A DNA stretch of 64,000 nt, taken from contig NZ_AKWZ02000010.1 in NCBI RefSeq assembly GCF_000306235.2, positions 434,001 to 498,000 on the forward strand, written 5' to 3'. Position 1 is the first letter of the stretch, and every line of letters begins with the position of its first letter. Below the pieces are notes generated by a model. The model was not told where the DNA came from, ran no database searches, and worked only from the letters and a program-made list of their open reading frames with translations. The stretch is from Leptospira fainei serovar Hurstbridge str. BUT 6 (GTDB lineage: Bacteria > Spirochaetota > Leptospiria > Leptospirales > Leptospiraceae). Made by a program: the position numbers and the translations under genes. Shown in pieces: positions 23,136-33,259 of this stretch.

Positions 23136-24206
23136 ATGAAAAAACACCGAAGAGGTACGATTTCCGCGCCGGAAGGGCGATTCGAGTCCGTATCCCGAGA
23201 AATCTGGAAGGAAGATAGAGAAGAAGACGAAGGAAATTTGGTGACTCAATTTTTTCCGGAAGATTCTAAATCGATTCTCACTCACAACGATTCCCCCGAT
23301 ATCCCGATAGATGCGAGCATCAATCCTTATCGCGGTTGCGAGCACGGCTGCATCTACTGTTTTGCACGTCCAAATCACGCGTACGTGAATCTTTCTCCCG
23401 GAATCGATTTTGAGTCCAAAATTTTCGTAAAAAAGAACGTAGATCGGCTGCTGATCAATGAGCTGAGAAAACGCAAAGGTCCTGTTGAAACGATTACGAT
23501 CGGAACAGCGACCGATCCGTATCAGCCAGGAGAAAGAACCTATCGGAATACGAGAAAAATTTTAGAGATATTACTCAAATTTCGACAACCGACGGCGATC
23601 ATTACCAAATCATCGTTAATTCTACGAGACATCGATATTTTGTCCGAAATGGGAAAATTAGGAATCTTGAAAGTATATGTTTCGGTAACTACTCTAGATA
23701 AGGAACTTTGGGCGACACTCGAACCTAGAGCCCCGGCTCCCGGAAAAAGATTAGAGGCGATCAGCGGCTTATCAAAAGCATCGGTACCTGTTGGTGCGAT
23801 GTTCGCGCCTGTGATTCCTTTTTTAAACGATTCGGAAATGGAAACGATTATGGAGGAAGTAAAGAAAGCAGGCGCCTCAAGCGCGGGAATGGTTCTCCTT
23901 CGCCTCCCATTCGAAGTATCCCCACTTTTCGTGGAATGGTTGGAAATCAACTACCCTTTAAAAAAGGAGAAGATCCTGCGAGTGTTGAGTGAAGCTCGCG
24001 GAGGTAAATTGTACGATTCCAACTTTAGCCAGCGTATGACTGGAACAGGCAAATACGCCGAGCTTTTACAGGCTAGATTTCGCTTGGCAATCAAACGCTT
24101 CAATCTAAACGAAAGGGCTTTCTTTCGCAAGGACCTATTCAGAATCCCCGAGGAATTCCAAGTTCGGCCAAGCCAAAATCAGGATTTGCTGCCCGGACTC
24201 TTTTAA
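23136..24206 (+). CDS. PA0069-type radical SAM protein
   Basis: The 356-residue enzyme has the radical SAM cluster CEHGCIYC (Cys68, Cys72, Cys75) following NPYRG, then ARPNHAYVNLSPGIDFESKI, the signature of the PA0069/SplB-like group. TIGTATDPYQPGER and VYVSVTTLD mark further strands of the partial TIM barrel. The C-terminal 80 residues carry no extra cysteine cluster. The substrate is unknown; a DNA-repair role like spore photoproduct lyase is only an analogy. Confidence 0.9.
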   Translation: MKKHRRGTISAPEGRFESVSREIWKEDREEDEGNLVTQFFPEDSKSILTHNDSPDIPIDASINPYRGCEHGCIYCFARPNHAYVNLSPGIDFESKIFVKKNVDRLLINELRKRKGPVETITIGTATDPYQPGERTYRNTRKILEILLKFRQPTAIITKSSLILRDIDILSEMGKLGILKVYVSVTTLDKELWATLEPRAPAPGKRLEAISGLSKASVPVGAMFAPVIPFLNDSEMETIMEEVKKAGASSAGMVLLRLPFEVSPLFVEWLEINYPLKKEKILRVLSEARGGKLYDSNFSQRMTGTGKYAELLQARFRLAIKRFNLNERAFFRKDLFRIPEEFQVRPSQNQDLLPGLF

Positions 24207-24314
24207 GATTACCGCGAATTCCGCGGAGAGAGATTATCGATAAACAAAGCTATATCCTTAATGCGAGCCCGGCTTCCAGCGCCCGGAGCAGAAACTCGAC
24301 CACGCAAAGTAGGA

Positions 24315-25514
24315 TCATTGAACATGCGCCTGCAACTGTTTGATTTGTTGTTCTCTCTCTGGAGATTGCCATGCTTTATATGAGAAGGTATTCTGATCGT
24401 ACGTCCGGGTCATGTAGTTTTCTTTGTACGGAGCAATCAGTTCTTTGTCCGGCTCGGTAGTCTTAGCCGCAAGAATCTTCTTCATACCTTCGGCTCCTTG
24501 ACCGAACCATTCGGGGTCGATCGGAAGATTCACTCGATGTCCTCGTAATTGAGAGAGTGCATATGGACCGTCAAAACCGCTCTCACGAATCAATTTACCG
24601 AAGAATAGAAAATCGATTTCTTGTCTACCACCGTTCAACTTTCCGTCGAACGAAGCCCAGGCGATAGGCTCTCCGCTTGCTGCATGAATCAAATTCGCTT
24701 CCAAATGATATGTACCCGGTCTGAAAACGTTCAATGCCGCGCGAATGGAAAGAGATCCGTCCGACGGAGAGTCGGAAAAGTAATTGGTCCACTCTGCCGG
24801 CTGGCTTGGTGAGGAGAAAAAAGAAGAAATGATTTTCCCTTCCTTCTTTTCCTTTCCGTAAACAAACTCCACTTCCAAAAACATATCTCCCCAATCTTTC
24901 GAGGTTGGTCGCCATTGAAACGTAAACAGATTATCTTTTGCCTTTACGTCTCCGTCTATTCCCTTATCGTTTCCGTCGGGACTTAAAGCTCCGAATTTAT
25001 GACCGTCGAATTCCCGCGTTAATTTCACATTTCGAACATCCAGAGGAACTCTTTGAAATTTATTATCGTAACATTCAAGGGTAATGTATAAAGGATCACG
25101 GGTTCCGATCGCAGCCCATTGCAACGGTTGAAGTTTGCAAGAATAGCCATTGGGTTGTTTATCCGTCGGTTTATCCGCCATCGGTACTGCAGGAATACCG
25201 ATAAAGTAAGGATTCAATAAATCCTCATTATATTTTGTTAATGGTCTGGAATTCGGAGGATACTCCGACCATTCTATATAATCTTTTAAGATTTTTTCCG
25301 GGGGAACACTTTCATCCAAACTTTGAAAATAACCCGAATCGGATGTCCCGGAAGTCGACGGCGAAGTTCCCTTGGCCATAAATTCCGCTTTTTCTTTCTT
25401 CTCTTTCTCGGTAAGAAAGAATCCCTCTTCCTTCGCTTCTTCCCACAATACAAAAAGAATCAATAGAGTCGCGATTAACAATCCCGCATAGATCCAATTT
25501 TTTTTATTCATCAT
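24315..25514 (-). CDS. Membrane-anchored periplasmic protein of unknown function
   Basis: One N-terminal transmembrane helix (about residues 7-24, WIYAGLLIATLLILFVL) is followed by an acidic-basic linker and a long, probably beta-rich soluble domain with DGNDKGIDGDVKAKDNLFTF near residue 180. That calcium-loop-like, Ig-like pattern is seen in extracellular 'choice-of-anchor' domains, but no family is certain. AAGGA precedes the tandem ATGs at 25514 and 25511. It is divergently transcribed from the secreted hydrolase at 25938 across 420 bases, hinting at a shared control region. Confidence 0.7.
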   Translation of the reverse strand: MMNKKNWIYAGLLIATLLILFVLWEEAKEEGFFLTEKEKKEKAEFMAKGTSPSTSGTSDSGYFQSLDESVPPEKILKDYIEWSEYPPNSRPLTKYNEDLLNPYFIGIPAVPMADKPTDKQPNGYSCKLQPLQWAAIGTRDPLYITLECYDNKFQRVPLDVRNVKLTREFDGHKFGALSPDGNDKGIDGDVKAKDNLFTFQWRPTSKDWGDMFLEVEFVYGKEKKEGKIISSFFSSPSQPAEWTNYFSDSPSDGSLSIRAALNVFRPGTYHLEANLIHAASGEPIAWASFDGKLNGGRQEIDFLFFGKLIRESGFDGPYALSQLRGHRVNLPIDPEWFGQGAEGMKKILAAKTTEPDKELIAPYKENYMTRTYDQNTFSYKAWQSPEREQQIKQLQAHVQ

Positions 25515-25844
25515 GAATTAATTTTTCCTTCCACTCTCGGCCTAACTGTTTGCTCGGAGATGTCATTCTGCTCAACCGTTTTATTTTACCGGAAGACAGC
25601 GGTGAATTTAGTAACCCCAACGGATTAATTTTCTGAACGAGTAAAAACGAATCGATCCTTCACACAAAATATAAGTGAAATATAATTGAAGATTGAATTT
25701 TTAAAGTAAAACAAATGTTACAAATAATACCGAACGCAGTACGCAAATTGTAATGACCGCTACTCTTAATTTCTTAATAATAAGTTTGAACGCTTTCTAT
25801 TTATTTTACATTCTAACCGTTATGTTAAAAAACTCTCCAATCAC

Positions 25845-25873
25845 TTGACGCATAGCACAACATAGTACATAGT
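25845..25873 (+). promoter_or_regulatory. Promoter candidate for the secreted hydrolase
   Basis: TTGACG at 25845-25850 and CATAGT at 25868-25873 are separated by 17 bases, about 65 bases before the ATG at 25938. The same -10 hexamer occurs in the mazEF promoter. The rest of 25515-25937 is AT-rich with no supported gene. Confidence 0.45.
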
Positions 25874-25937
25874 AGTATCACGAGAAATTCACGAACACTT
25901 GTTCAGGAATTTCTCAAAAGATCGGAGAATAGTGAAG

Positions 25938-26768
25938 ATGAAAAATTGGAAGAGTATGGGATTGGGGTTAGCTTTCGCTTTGTTGTTTGCAGGTTCCCTT
26001 TCGGCACAAACATATACAATATTCGTGCACGGAAAATCGAGTTCAAACCACAATGGCGTCGGCCCAGCGGACGTGAATAATTATTGGGGAACCGCTCCTA
26101 ATTCGGTATCCGGGGCAAAGATTTTTGTCGGATACGATGGAACGAGCGATCCTAGAACGTACGGCACAGCTAGAGCCCAAACCAACCTGACTACCGGTTT
26201 AAACACGTATTGCAAAGGATCCAATTCTTGCAAAATCGTGTGCCACAGTGCAGGCTGTTATGCAACAGAATATTGGCTTTCCAATCTCGGAGCCACCACG
26301 GCAAGCAGAGGCTATAATATCACGAAAGTGACCGCTTTAGCTTCGGCCTCGGGTGGATCCGAATTGGCTTCCGCATTGAACGGAATCACTTTCGGTTTCG
26401 GCGGAAATGCCATGGATAAAGCCCTAATCGTAGGAACGGCTCGTGGTGCATACAACCATAACGTCACCGCAGGAGTGACACTGTACCAAGTTCCAGGTTA
26501 TAAAGGATTTTCAGGAATTCAAGGCGCCTCTTCCTGGATTCTTCCGGGTAATGACGATGGAGCCGTTGCATTCCATTCTTCTTGTGCATATAACAAGGCC
26601 GGTGGTTTAAGCGTATGTCAATCCTCGGTAACCCAAAGCGAAGGTATTTGGCCGTTCAATTCGAACGTCACCTATACTCAGTTTCAAGGTCACACGAGAG
26701 CCCCTTCCGTAGGATCAGGAGGATTATATCTTGATCACATAGAGTTAGAAGGCGAAGGCTGGCGTTAA
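25938..26768 (+). CDS. Secreted alpha/beta-hydrolase (lipase/cutinase-like)
   Basis: The start was placed at the ATG at 25938 because it opens a clean signal peptide (cleavage after SLSAQ) and has GGAG upstream; the frame's earlier start at 25899 would add 13 polar residues. The mature 255 residues begin with an oxyanion-type HGKSSS loop, and the nucleophile elbow is VCHSAGC, i.e. a GxSxG with both glycines replaced by cysteine in the first position and kept in the second half. Candidate acid and base are in PGNDDGAV and LDHIE. Several cysteines suggest disulfides. An exported lipase or esterase is likely; the substrate is unknown. A terminator follows. Confidence 0.75.
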   Translation: MKNWKSMGLGLAFALLFAGSLSAQTYTIFVHGKSSSNHNGVGPADVNNYWGTAPNSVSGAKIFVGYDGTSDPRTYGTARAQTNLTTGLNTYCKGSNSCKIVCHSAGCYATEYWLSNLGATTASRGYNITKVTALASASGGSELASALNGITFGFGGNAMDKALIVGTARGAYNHNVTAGVTLYQVPGYKGFSGIQGASSWILPGNDDGAVAFHSSCAYNKAGGLSVCQSSVTQSEGIWPFNSNVTYTQFQGHTRAPSVGSGGLYLDHIELEGEGWR

Positions 26769-26779
26769 TCGTTCATGAT

Positions 26780-26817
26780 AGTTCGCCGTACGGATGTGCG
26801 GCGAACTTATTTATCTT
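26780..26817 (+). terminator. Terminator after the secreted hydrolase
   Basis: AGTTCGCCG at 26780-26788 pairs perfectly with CGGCGAACT at 26799-26807, followed by a T-rich (TATTTATCTT) tract. Confidence 0.75.
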
Positions 26818-26868
26818 AAAAATCCATAAACTTCTTCCATCAAAGTGAAACGTTCTTAATATATCTGT

Positions 26869-27804
26869 ATGAACCGAACGACTCGATTGATGCGGAATAA
26901 TCTAATTCAAATAACTTGCCTCTTATCCACTTTCATTTTTACTTCTTGTTCCCGAATGCTTTGGCGACCGGCAGGACTTGCAATTGAGCGCGGATGGTCC
27001 GAAACCGGAAAGGAACTAGTCCAAACGGAAATCACGTATGAAGAACGTTTTTCTTGGAACCCTTTAGTCGGAACGAGTCAAAAACGAAATTATAAAACAA
27101 AATTCAGAATATATGATCTAACCGGGACGCCGGATCCGAAGGGAGAACCTCCCATTTATAGTTATGAAGCGGCTTATTGGACATTACCCGGATCCGTTTA
27201 TTATCATTCCTCGACTGCGAGGCTCTTTTGGATCCAAGGAGTGAATGACGAATATGGAGGAAATTCTCGAACCCCATCCGTTTGGTCCCCCCGTGGATTT
27301 AGATCCTTCGAACCGAAGCAATTTTTGAGCAATGGGCAGACCATATTGCGCTTCGTCCCTTCTCCGGATGGAGGAACTGCTGCTCTATTGATCGGCAAAG
27401 TAGACGAAAATTTGGAGATCATATCTCCGAAACTTATTCTCGCCGATACGAACGGGCAATCGTCCTCGTTGGATAAAAGCTATTCCGAGAATCTATTACC
27501 GGACTGGAAGGAAATTCCGACTTATCAACTTCGATGGTCTGCCGACTCGTCCTCCATTTATCTTCGTCTCGGCGAACATGTCGTGAGGATAGCTCGAAAA
27601 GATGGAAAATTAGCAAAAGCGAGTGAGTTCCCTCGGTGTTTTTATCCTCCGACAAATTTCGGCCCGGTCGGGATCAGTCCGGCAGGTACTGGAGGAGATT
27701 CATCTAAGGCTAGGGAACTGGAACCCGCTCCTTTCAGAAACTATTCCGATCAGCCTATGGTGAAATACACCGATCGGATCAGGGATTGCAGTCTTCCTAA
27801 ATAA
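26869..27804 (+). CDS. Lipoprotein of unknown function
   Basis: The 311-residue protein has a signal peptide ending FIFTSC (Cys27); the ATG at 26890 is an alternative start. The mature sequence looks beta-rich, with PSPDGGTAALLIGKVD and LRWSADSSSIYLRLGEHVVRI reminiscent of TolB/WD-type propeller blades. No catalytic motif was seen. The next gene starts about 55 bases downstream. Confidence 0.7.
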   Translation: MNRTTRLMRNNLIQITCLLSTFIFTSCSRMLWRPAGLAIERGWSETGKELVQTEITYEERFSWNPLVGTSQKRNYKTKFRIYDLTGTPDPKGEPPIYSYEAAYWTLPGSVYYHSSTARLFWIQGVNDEYGGNSRTPSVWSPRGFRSFEPKQFLSNGQTILRFVPSPDGGTAALLIGKVDENLEIISPKLILADTNGQSSSLDKSYSENLLPDWKEIPTYQLRWSADSSSIYLRLGEHVVRIARKDGKLAKASEFPRCFYPPTNFGPVGISPAGTGGDSSKARELEPAPFRNYSDQPMVKYTDRIRDCSLPK

Positions 27805-27858
27805 AGATTCGTTACGAGTGGAATTCTTTGAAGGTTCTTTCTGTCTAATGAAGAATTA

Positions 27859-29376
27859 ATGGAACCCGTAGTGACTCAGACAAAAGAACAGAGTAACCCG
27901 ATCACGTCCGTTCCTCTGTCAATTTTTGAATCGGCTAAGGAGGCGATCGTAATTTCCGATCCTGAAGGATTGATACTCTACGTGAATTCGGCGTATTTCA
28001 AATTTTACGGTATTGGTAAGCAGGACGTTATCGGAAAATCGTTTAGCATAGTTTTACCGGAAGCCGCCCGAGAATTCGCATTAATCAAATATAAGGACGC
28101 ATTCAATTCGTATCCCGATATCGTACAGGTCGAAGCCGACGCAATTCGAGGAGACGGTAAACCGATGCGCATCGATTCTCGAATCGGTTTTATTACGCAA
28201 GGAAATCGGCGGGTGGCTATGGTATCCTATGTGTCTCCTTTAATTCCCGAGTCGCCCGATGCCGTCGGAGAAGCGGAGCAATTAATCGATGTCGTTAAAG
28301 ACAAACTAACGGCAAACTCAATGCTTGTGGAAAGCGTAAGCAAGCTGAACGAGGCAAAAGAGGCTCTGAAGAAAAATTTCGAGATGTTTCATCTAGCGTT
28401 AAAAAATTCGAAAGTAATGTTCTTTTCGCAAGATATAGAATTACGATATACTTGGTTGTTTCACCCAAACCTAGGAGATTCCGAAGAAAAGATTATCGGG
28501 AAAGGCGAGTATGATATTTTTCCGAAAGAGACCGCATATCGAATTACGAAGTTAAAAGAGAAAGTAATCAAAACGGGTAAGCCGTTTCGCGGAGAGGTAA
28601 TTCTTCCTTATCAGGGCGAAGATACGTATTTTGATTTAACGGTAGAACCGTTAAAACTTCCCGACGGAACTGTCAAAGGGATTACTACGGCAGCAATCGA
28701 TATCACCGATCAAAAGCAAATTCAAAAGGAATTAGAGGCGATGATCGGCGAAAAGGAAGTAATGCTCCGAGAGATACACCATCGGGTGAAAAATAACTTG
28801 GCTATCATTCAAAGCCTTTTCGAGTTTTCGAAAATGAGATTATCCGACGAGGAAAACGGAGCTACGCTCCTTCCTATCTTCGAGGATTGCCAAAATAGAA
28901 TCAGATCAATGGCATTAATCCACGAGAACTTATATTCCGCACGCAGTCTCGGCTCCATTTCACTTAGAGAATACATTGAACAATTAACGGAAAACGTTAA
29001 ATCCTCGATCCTATTCGACCAGGATAAAATCGAAGTGATATGCGACTTGCAGGAAGTCCCCCTGGATATCGACCGAACGATTCACCTCGGTATGGCTTTT
29101 AACGAACTGCTTACTAATTGTTTTAGACACGCATTTCCCAAACGGGCCGGCCGAATTCAAATATCGTTAACATCGAATCACAAAGAAGCCGAGTTGAAAA
29201 TAGAGGATGACGGACAAGGCTTCAATCCCGATAGAAAGAAGAGGACTTCCCTAGGATTGAATTTAGTGGAAGCAATGGCGAAAAAAATTTCAGGGACTTT
29301 AGAATCTTCCGGAATCGCAGGGAAAGGATCCGTTTTTAGAATCGTCTTTCCCTTAGAGAAACCTGAATTGTTTTAA
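27859..29376 (+). CDS. PAS sensor histidine kinase of the HWE/HisKA_2 type
   Basis: Two PAS domains (about residues 22-130, with [25 protein letters not shown], and 170-285, with a long PAC segment) precede a HisKA_2 phospho-acceptor region, [19 protein letters not shown] near residue 307. An HATPase domain follows with [22 protein letters not shown] and [10 protein letters not shown]. There are no membrane helices. HisKA_2 kinases often feed single-domain response regulators; none is next to it. Its last four bases overlap the end of the convergent dedA-like gene. Confidence 0.92.
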   Translation: MEPVVTQTKEQSNPITSVPLSIFESAKEAIVISDPEGLILYVNSAYFKFYGIGKQDVIGKSFSIVLPEAAREFALIKYKDAFNSYPDIVQVEADAIRGDGKPMRIDSRIGFITQGNRRVAMVSYVSPLIPESPDAVGEAEQLIDVVKDKLTANSMLVESVSKLNEAKEALKKNFEMFHLALKNSKVMFFSQDIELRYTWLFHPNLGDSEEKIIGKGEYDIFPKETAYRITKLKEKVIKTGKPFRGEVILPYQGEDTYFDLTVEPLKLPDGTVKGITTAAIDITDQKQIQKELEAMIGEKEVMLREIHHRVKNNLAIIQSLFEFSKMRLSDEENGATLLPIFEDCQNRIRSMALIHENLYSARSLGSISLREYIEQLTENVKSSILFDQDKIEVICDLQEVPLDIDRTIHLGMAFNELLTNCFRHAFPKRAGRIQISLTSNHKEAELKIEDDGQGFNPDRKKRTSLGLNLVEAMAKKISGTLESSGIAGKGSVFRIVFPLEKPELF

Positions 29377-30020
29377 GACAGTCTGCCTTTTTTCCTCTCC
29401 TTAATATATTCGACGACAGCCGGTAAGATCGAAACTATAATAATTCCTATAATTACTAACTTGAAATTTCTCTGAATAAACGGAAGATTTCCGAATAAGT
29501 AACCGCCGATGCTGAAAACTAAAATCCAAACAATTCCACCGACGACATTATATATGATAAATTTGGAATAGGTCATCTTTCCGATACCCGCTACGAATGG
29601 CGCGAAAGTTCGAACGATCGGAATAAAACGGGCAATGATGATCGTTTTTCCGCCATATACTTCGTAGAAACGGTGGGCCTTTTCCAAATGCTTTTTATTC
29701 AGGAACGGAATCTTTTCCCTAGCCAGGATTTTTTCCCCTGCGAGATTGCCGATCGTGTAGTTGACCGTATCACCAAGGATTGCGGCGATAATTAGGAGTA
29801 AAATGACCGTAATCAAGTCCAAGGACCCTCTGGAAGCAAACGCACCGATAGCAAAAAGTAAACTATCTCCCGGAAGGAAAGGAGTTACGACCAAACCGGT
29901 TTCACAAAAGATAATAAGAAAAAGAATCAGATAAACCCAAATGCCGTACGACTGGATTAACGTATCCAGATGATGTTCCAAATGAAGAAAGAAATCCAAT
30001 ATAAATTTAATCGTCTCCAA
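29373..30020 (-). CDS. DedA-family membrane protein
   Basis: The 215-residue protein has several transmembrane segments and the DedA (SNARE-associated) motifs [25 protein letters not shown] near residue 39 and [20 protein letters not shown] near residue 130, with the essential Glu and Arg residues present. DedA proteins act as lipid scramblase/flippase-type transporters needed for envelope homeostasis. It lies 41 bases downstream of a small hypothetical gene in the same direction. Confidence 0.93.
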   Translation of the reverse strand: METIKFILDFFLHLEHHLDTLIQSYGIWVYLILFLIIFCETGLVVTPFLPGDSLLFAIGAFASRGSLDLITVILLLIIAAILGDTVNYTIGNLAGEKILAREKIPFLNKKHLEKAHRFYEVYGGKTIIIARFIPIVRTFAPFVAGIGKMTYSKFIIYNVVGGIVWILVFSIGGYLFGNLPFIQRNFKLVIIGIIIVSILPAVVEYIKERKKGRLS

Positions 30021-30061
30021 AAGCGGCCTCCTCAGTCAGGATCGAAGGCTCTTCGGAGAAG

Positions 30062-30409
30062 TCAAACGTCTTCAACCTCGCTTTCGGGAAAGAGAGAATG
30101 CACCTCCCCTCCCTTACGAAATATTTTCGTCGGATAATTTAATCGGATCTTCTCGGAAGAGACACCTCTTTTATCGGGCCGAATCCTTGCATCGAATTCG
30201 ATCTTATCCCCCGCAACCAAACGGAGATTTCGGAACCGTAAAGAGTAATAAAAATCTTGAGCGGAAATAATTTTCCTACCGGATACCAGCAATCGTATGT
30301 CTCTTATCAGAATTCGCGATTGTTCCGGATTTCTATGGGCAAGAACAGAATCGACAGTCCCACTAAATCTGGTTCGAATTTTCGGTAGGTTTTCCCACTC
30401 TTGCTTCAA
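30062..30409 (-). CDS. Small hypothetical protein, OB-fold-like
   Basis: This 115-residue cytoplasmic protein has alternating beta pattern (TRFSGTVDSVLAHRNPEQSRILIRDIRLL, then VAGDKIEFDARIRPD) suggestive of a small beta-barrel. No family was recognised. It is immediately upstream of the dedA-like gene and likely shares its transcript. Confidence 0.6.
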   Translation of the reverse strand: MKQEWENLPKIRTRFSGTVDSVLAHRNPEQSRILIRDIRLLVSGRKIISAQDFYYSLRFRNLRLVAGDKIEFDARIRPDKRGVSSEKIRLNYPTKIFRKGGEVHSLFPESEVEDV

Positions 30410-30561
30410 ATTCTTCTTCCGTTCTGCGACTAAGAAGCGATCCTTTCCTCTCTTAGGACAATCGTTTTTTGTGTGCAGGAACTCCCGATCCCGTTATTCG
30501 GAACATTCCCTCCAAGATTCAGGTCCAATACTTGTAAGTTCGGCTTTTTAGGAGCTTTCCC

Positions 30562-31422
30562 ATGCAAACCTACCTTAATCCTAGCAAATTGTTACGGGCA
30601 AAAAAAATCGCATTCGTGACTCTGTTACTTTCGATCTTTGCCAGTTATGGGTGTTTTACAAATATTCGCCCGGGAGAGGCCGGGCTTCGTTGGCATCCGC
30701 TTACCTCCGGATTGCAGAAGGATCTTCTGACCAATGCCCTTTATTTGTACGCGCCGTGGAACGATATTTATCTTTATCCGATTCAATGGACCTCCTACAA
30801 AGAGAAAGTTGACGTACTAACTAGAGATGATCTTACCATCAATGTGGTGGCGGCAGTAATCCTAAGGCCGGTAGCGTCCGAAATCTATAATCTACAAATC
30901 GAAATCGGACCCGACTATTACGAAAAAGTAGTTCGCCCGCAATTTAGAACCTCGGTAAGAAACGCACTATCGGCCTATAGTATGATTCGGATCTCCAAGG
31001 AAACTCCGAAAGTTTCCCAAGATATTCGACAAGCATTAGGCGAAAAATTGAGAGGAAAGCATATAGAAATCGACGACGTCATTATAGACGATATCGAATA
31101 TAGCCGACCGATTTTAACCGCAATCGAAGGGAAATTAACGAAAGAGCAAGAGCAGGAACAGATGAAATTCGAGATCAACATCGCGAAGAAAGACGCGGAG
31201 ATAACGATTATTCATGCCGAAGCCAAAGCAAAAGCCACCGTCATAGAAGCTGAAGGAAAAGCCAAGGCTCAGAAATTGATCGCTTCTCAGTTGACCAAAC
31301 AATACTTGCAATTGAAAGCGTTTGAAAATCCGAACTCGAAACTTATGATCATACCTTCAGGAAAAGACAGCCTGCCATTGATACTGAATACGCCTCAGGA
31401 AAATACGAAATCGGAAGAATAA
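30562..31422 (+). CDS. SPFH/prohibitin-domain lipoprotein
   Basis: The signal peptide ends FASYGC (Cys31), so the protein is probably lipid-anchored rather than helix-anchored as in most prohibitins. Residues about 38-215 follow the SPFH/band 7 pattern (NIRPGEAGLRWHP, YLYPIQWTSYKEKVDVLTRDDLTINV, RTSVRNALSAYS). A charged helix rich in Ala-Glu-Lys (DAEITIIHAEAKAKATVIEAEGKAKA) then forms the typical coiled coil. Such proteins build membrane scaffolds. The serine-hydrolase gene starts 37 bases downstream. Confidence 0.85.
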   Translation: MQTYLNPSKLLRAKKIAFVTLLLSIFASYGCFTNIRPGEAGLRWHPLTSGLQKDLLTNALYLYAPWNDIYLYPIQWTSYKEKVDVLTRDDLTINVVAAVILRPVASEIYNLQIEIGPDYYEKVVRPQFRTSVRNALSAYSMIRISKETPKVSQDIRQALGEKLRGKHIEIDDVIIDDIEYSRPILTAIEGKLTKEQEQEQMKFEINIAKKDAEITIIHAEAKAKATVIEAEGKAKAQKLIASQLTKQYLQLKAFENPNSKLMIIPSGKDSLPLILNTPQENTKSEE

Positions 31423-31459
31423 ATCGTTTGAGTTTTGTCGCTCTATTCAATTCAAAATT

Positions 31460-32575
31460 ATGAATTCGGGAATTCCATTTTACATACTTGCAATGATCGC
31501 TTTCTTTAGCGTTTATTGCGGGAAAGCGCCGGAATCCGTCGCCTACAAGCTAGTATATGCTAAAAATTTAATATTACAAGAAGCGGCAAAGGAGGCCGTC
31601 CGAGACATCCCGGAGGAAACCCGCGGTAGAGTCCAAACTAATGCGATCTACGTTTTATCGAAAGATGAATCGGTTCTGGAAGCGTATGGTAACGGCTTCG
31701 ATCCGGAACATTTACAACCTCTTTGGTCGATTTCCAAATTTCTGTTAAACGCAGTCGCCGGTATGGCTGTTCGCGACGGAAAGCTCGATCTCTCGCTGCC
31801 CGCCGTCGGTTATCTTCCCGAATTAGAATCCAAGCTGCCGAAAACGCTCACGGTGCGTCATCTTCTCTATCACGCGAGCGGTGGTGATTGGAAAGAAGGC
31901 TACGAATGGAATCCGTTCAGTTCCGACGTCCTTGCCATGCTTTACGGTGTCGGAAGAGACGATCACGCCGCTTATATCTCAACGAAATTTTTTCGACCGG
32001 GTTCAAACGTAAAATATTCTAGCGGAGATTCCAACCTATTATCGGCAGTACTTAATTCAATCTATGAGAAAGAAGGGGGATTTCCGAAAGTCTTCTTTGA
32101 AAGAATGGAGATCAAAGAGTATGTTTGGGAGACGGATTCTCGCAGAGTACCCGTCGGTTCTTCGTACGCGTATCTTATGCCGAAAGATTTAGCGAAGATA
32201 GGAGAACTCTATATTCATAACGGATTCTATAAAGGAAAACGAATCTTCTCCGAAACTTGGATGCGAGAGACTTCGGGTCCTTTTCCGAAAGAAAATGCCC
32301 TTCCGTTTCCTTTATCCTATTTTCCGATCCCGTCAATGGAAGGTCATCTTTACTCGAATCGAAAACGCGGAACTCCGGAGATTCCTGTATTCGAATTTCT
32401 ATCCACCGATTCGATCTTCGGATCGGGACATTGGGGGCAATCCTTAGTCATCGATCCCGACCGGAAATTGGTTGTCGTTAGATTCGGAAACGATCGTTTG
32501 GGTAGATTCCCGATGAGAGATTTTATTAAAAAAATTCTCTCCGGCATCTCGGAAAAAGGGGAAGCAACTCAATGA
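31460..32575 (+). CDS. Beta-lactamase-family serine hydrolase, lipoprotein
   Basis: The signal peptide ends FSVYC (Cys20). The penicillin-binding-like fold is shown by the Ser90-x-x-Lys93 motif in LWSISKFLLNAV, by VRHLLYHASGGDW, by a YSSGD motif in the YxN position, and by GHWGQSLVIDPDRKLVVVRFGND near the end (HxG replaces KTG). This corresponds to class C-like esterases/peptidases more than to resistance beta-lactamases. The next gene overlaps the stop (ATGA), so they are coupled. Confidence 0.87.
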   Translation: MNSGIPFYILAMIAFFSVYCGKAPESVAYKLVYAKNLILQEAAKEAVRDIPEETRGRVQTNAIYVLSKDESVLEAYGNGFDPEHLQPLWSISKFLLNAVAGMAVRDGKLDLSLPAVGYLPELESKLPKTLTVRHLLYHASGGDWKEGYEWNPFSSDVLAMLYGVGRDDHAAYISTKFFRPGSNVKYSSGDSNLLSAVLNSIYEKEGGFPKVFFERMEIKEYVWETDSRRVPVGSSYAYLMPKDLAKIGELYIHNGFYKGKRIFSETWMRETSGPFPKENALPFPLSYFPIPSMEGHLYSNRKRGTPEIPVFEFLSTDSIFGSGHWGQSLVIDPDRKLVVVRFGNDRLGRFPMRDFIKKILSGISEKGEATQ

Positions 32576-32946
32576 GGCCGAATCTTTTCGGATTTCGTAA
32601 ATCAAAGAGAATTCGGAAATTACTTTCCATTTTTCTTATAGCGACTATTGTCCTGCCGCTCATCCTGTATTTGATAATTTTATTTCGTTTAATACCAAGA
32701 GAATTGGCCCAGATACAGGTTAGATTTGCCGCTAAGGAAGGATGCTCTTGTCTCTTCGTTACAAAAGGCAACGAAGAGTATTGTAAGCGATACACGACGG
32801 TTTTCTATTCTCCCGATGGTTGGGATAGAACCGAAAATTCATTGAGCGTAACTTTTTATCGAACTAACGAAAAATTCATGGCAACCGCAAGATTCCATGG
32901 ATTCCCCGAAGGATGCCGTCTGGTATCGGAAGATAACTCGAAGTGA
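32572..32946 (+). CDS. Small membrane protein coupled to the serine hydrolase
   Basis: The 124-residue protein has one transmembrane helix (about residues 18-38) and a soluble domain with three cysteines (GCSCLF, EYCKRY, EGCRLV). The start overlaps the upstream stop codon, indicating translational coupling and a related role. No family was recognised. Confidence 0.65.
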   Translation: MRPNLFGFRKSKRIRKLLSIFLIATIVLPLILYLIILFRLIPRELAQIQVRFAAKEGCSCLFVTKGNEEYCKRYTTVFYSPDGWDRTENSLSVTFYRTNEKFMATARFHGFPEGCRLVSEDNSK

Positions 32947-33057
32947 GTGAAATCCGAACCGAGCGCTTGAATCTACATTGACTGAACCCGCCAAGGATGC
33001 GTCGGGCGCCAGTCCCGAGCCTTTAATAATCTGCAGTACCATTCCCAAAAAAAAGTG

Positions 33058-33120
33058 CGAAGGGATGAGGGTGACTACCCGAACCCAAAGCAGCCTGATC
33101 CTGCAAAGCAGGAGGCGGCC
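33058..33120 (-). repeat. Diverged hairpin repeat (copy 1)
   Basis: Read on the minus strand this segment matches the elements at 36488-36560 and 45037-45110 at roughly three bases in four. The stem at its start differs in sequence (CCTGC-TTT-GCAGG here, CCTCAC-TTC-GTGAGG there) but keeps pairing. The shared tail is GGGTTCGxGTAGTCACxCTC followed by ATCCCTTCGC. Confidence 0.6.
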
Positions 33121-33259
33121 AAGCTTTCCGCGAATTCACGCGGATACGAAAAAAATAGGAAAAATCATAACGCCTTTTCGATTCGCAAATGAAATTTCCG
33201 AATCCGAAATCGGAATTAAAGAGGGCGGTTCCTTACGAATTTTCGCGTCATACATACTA

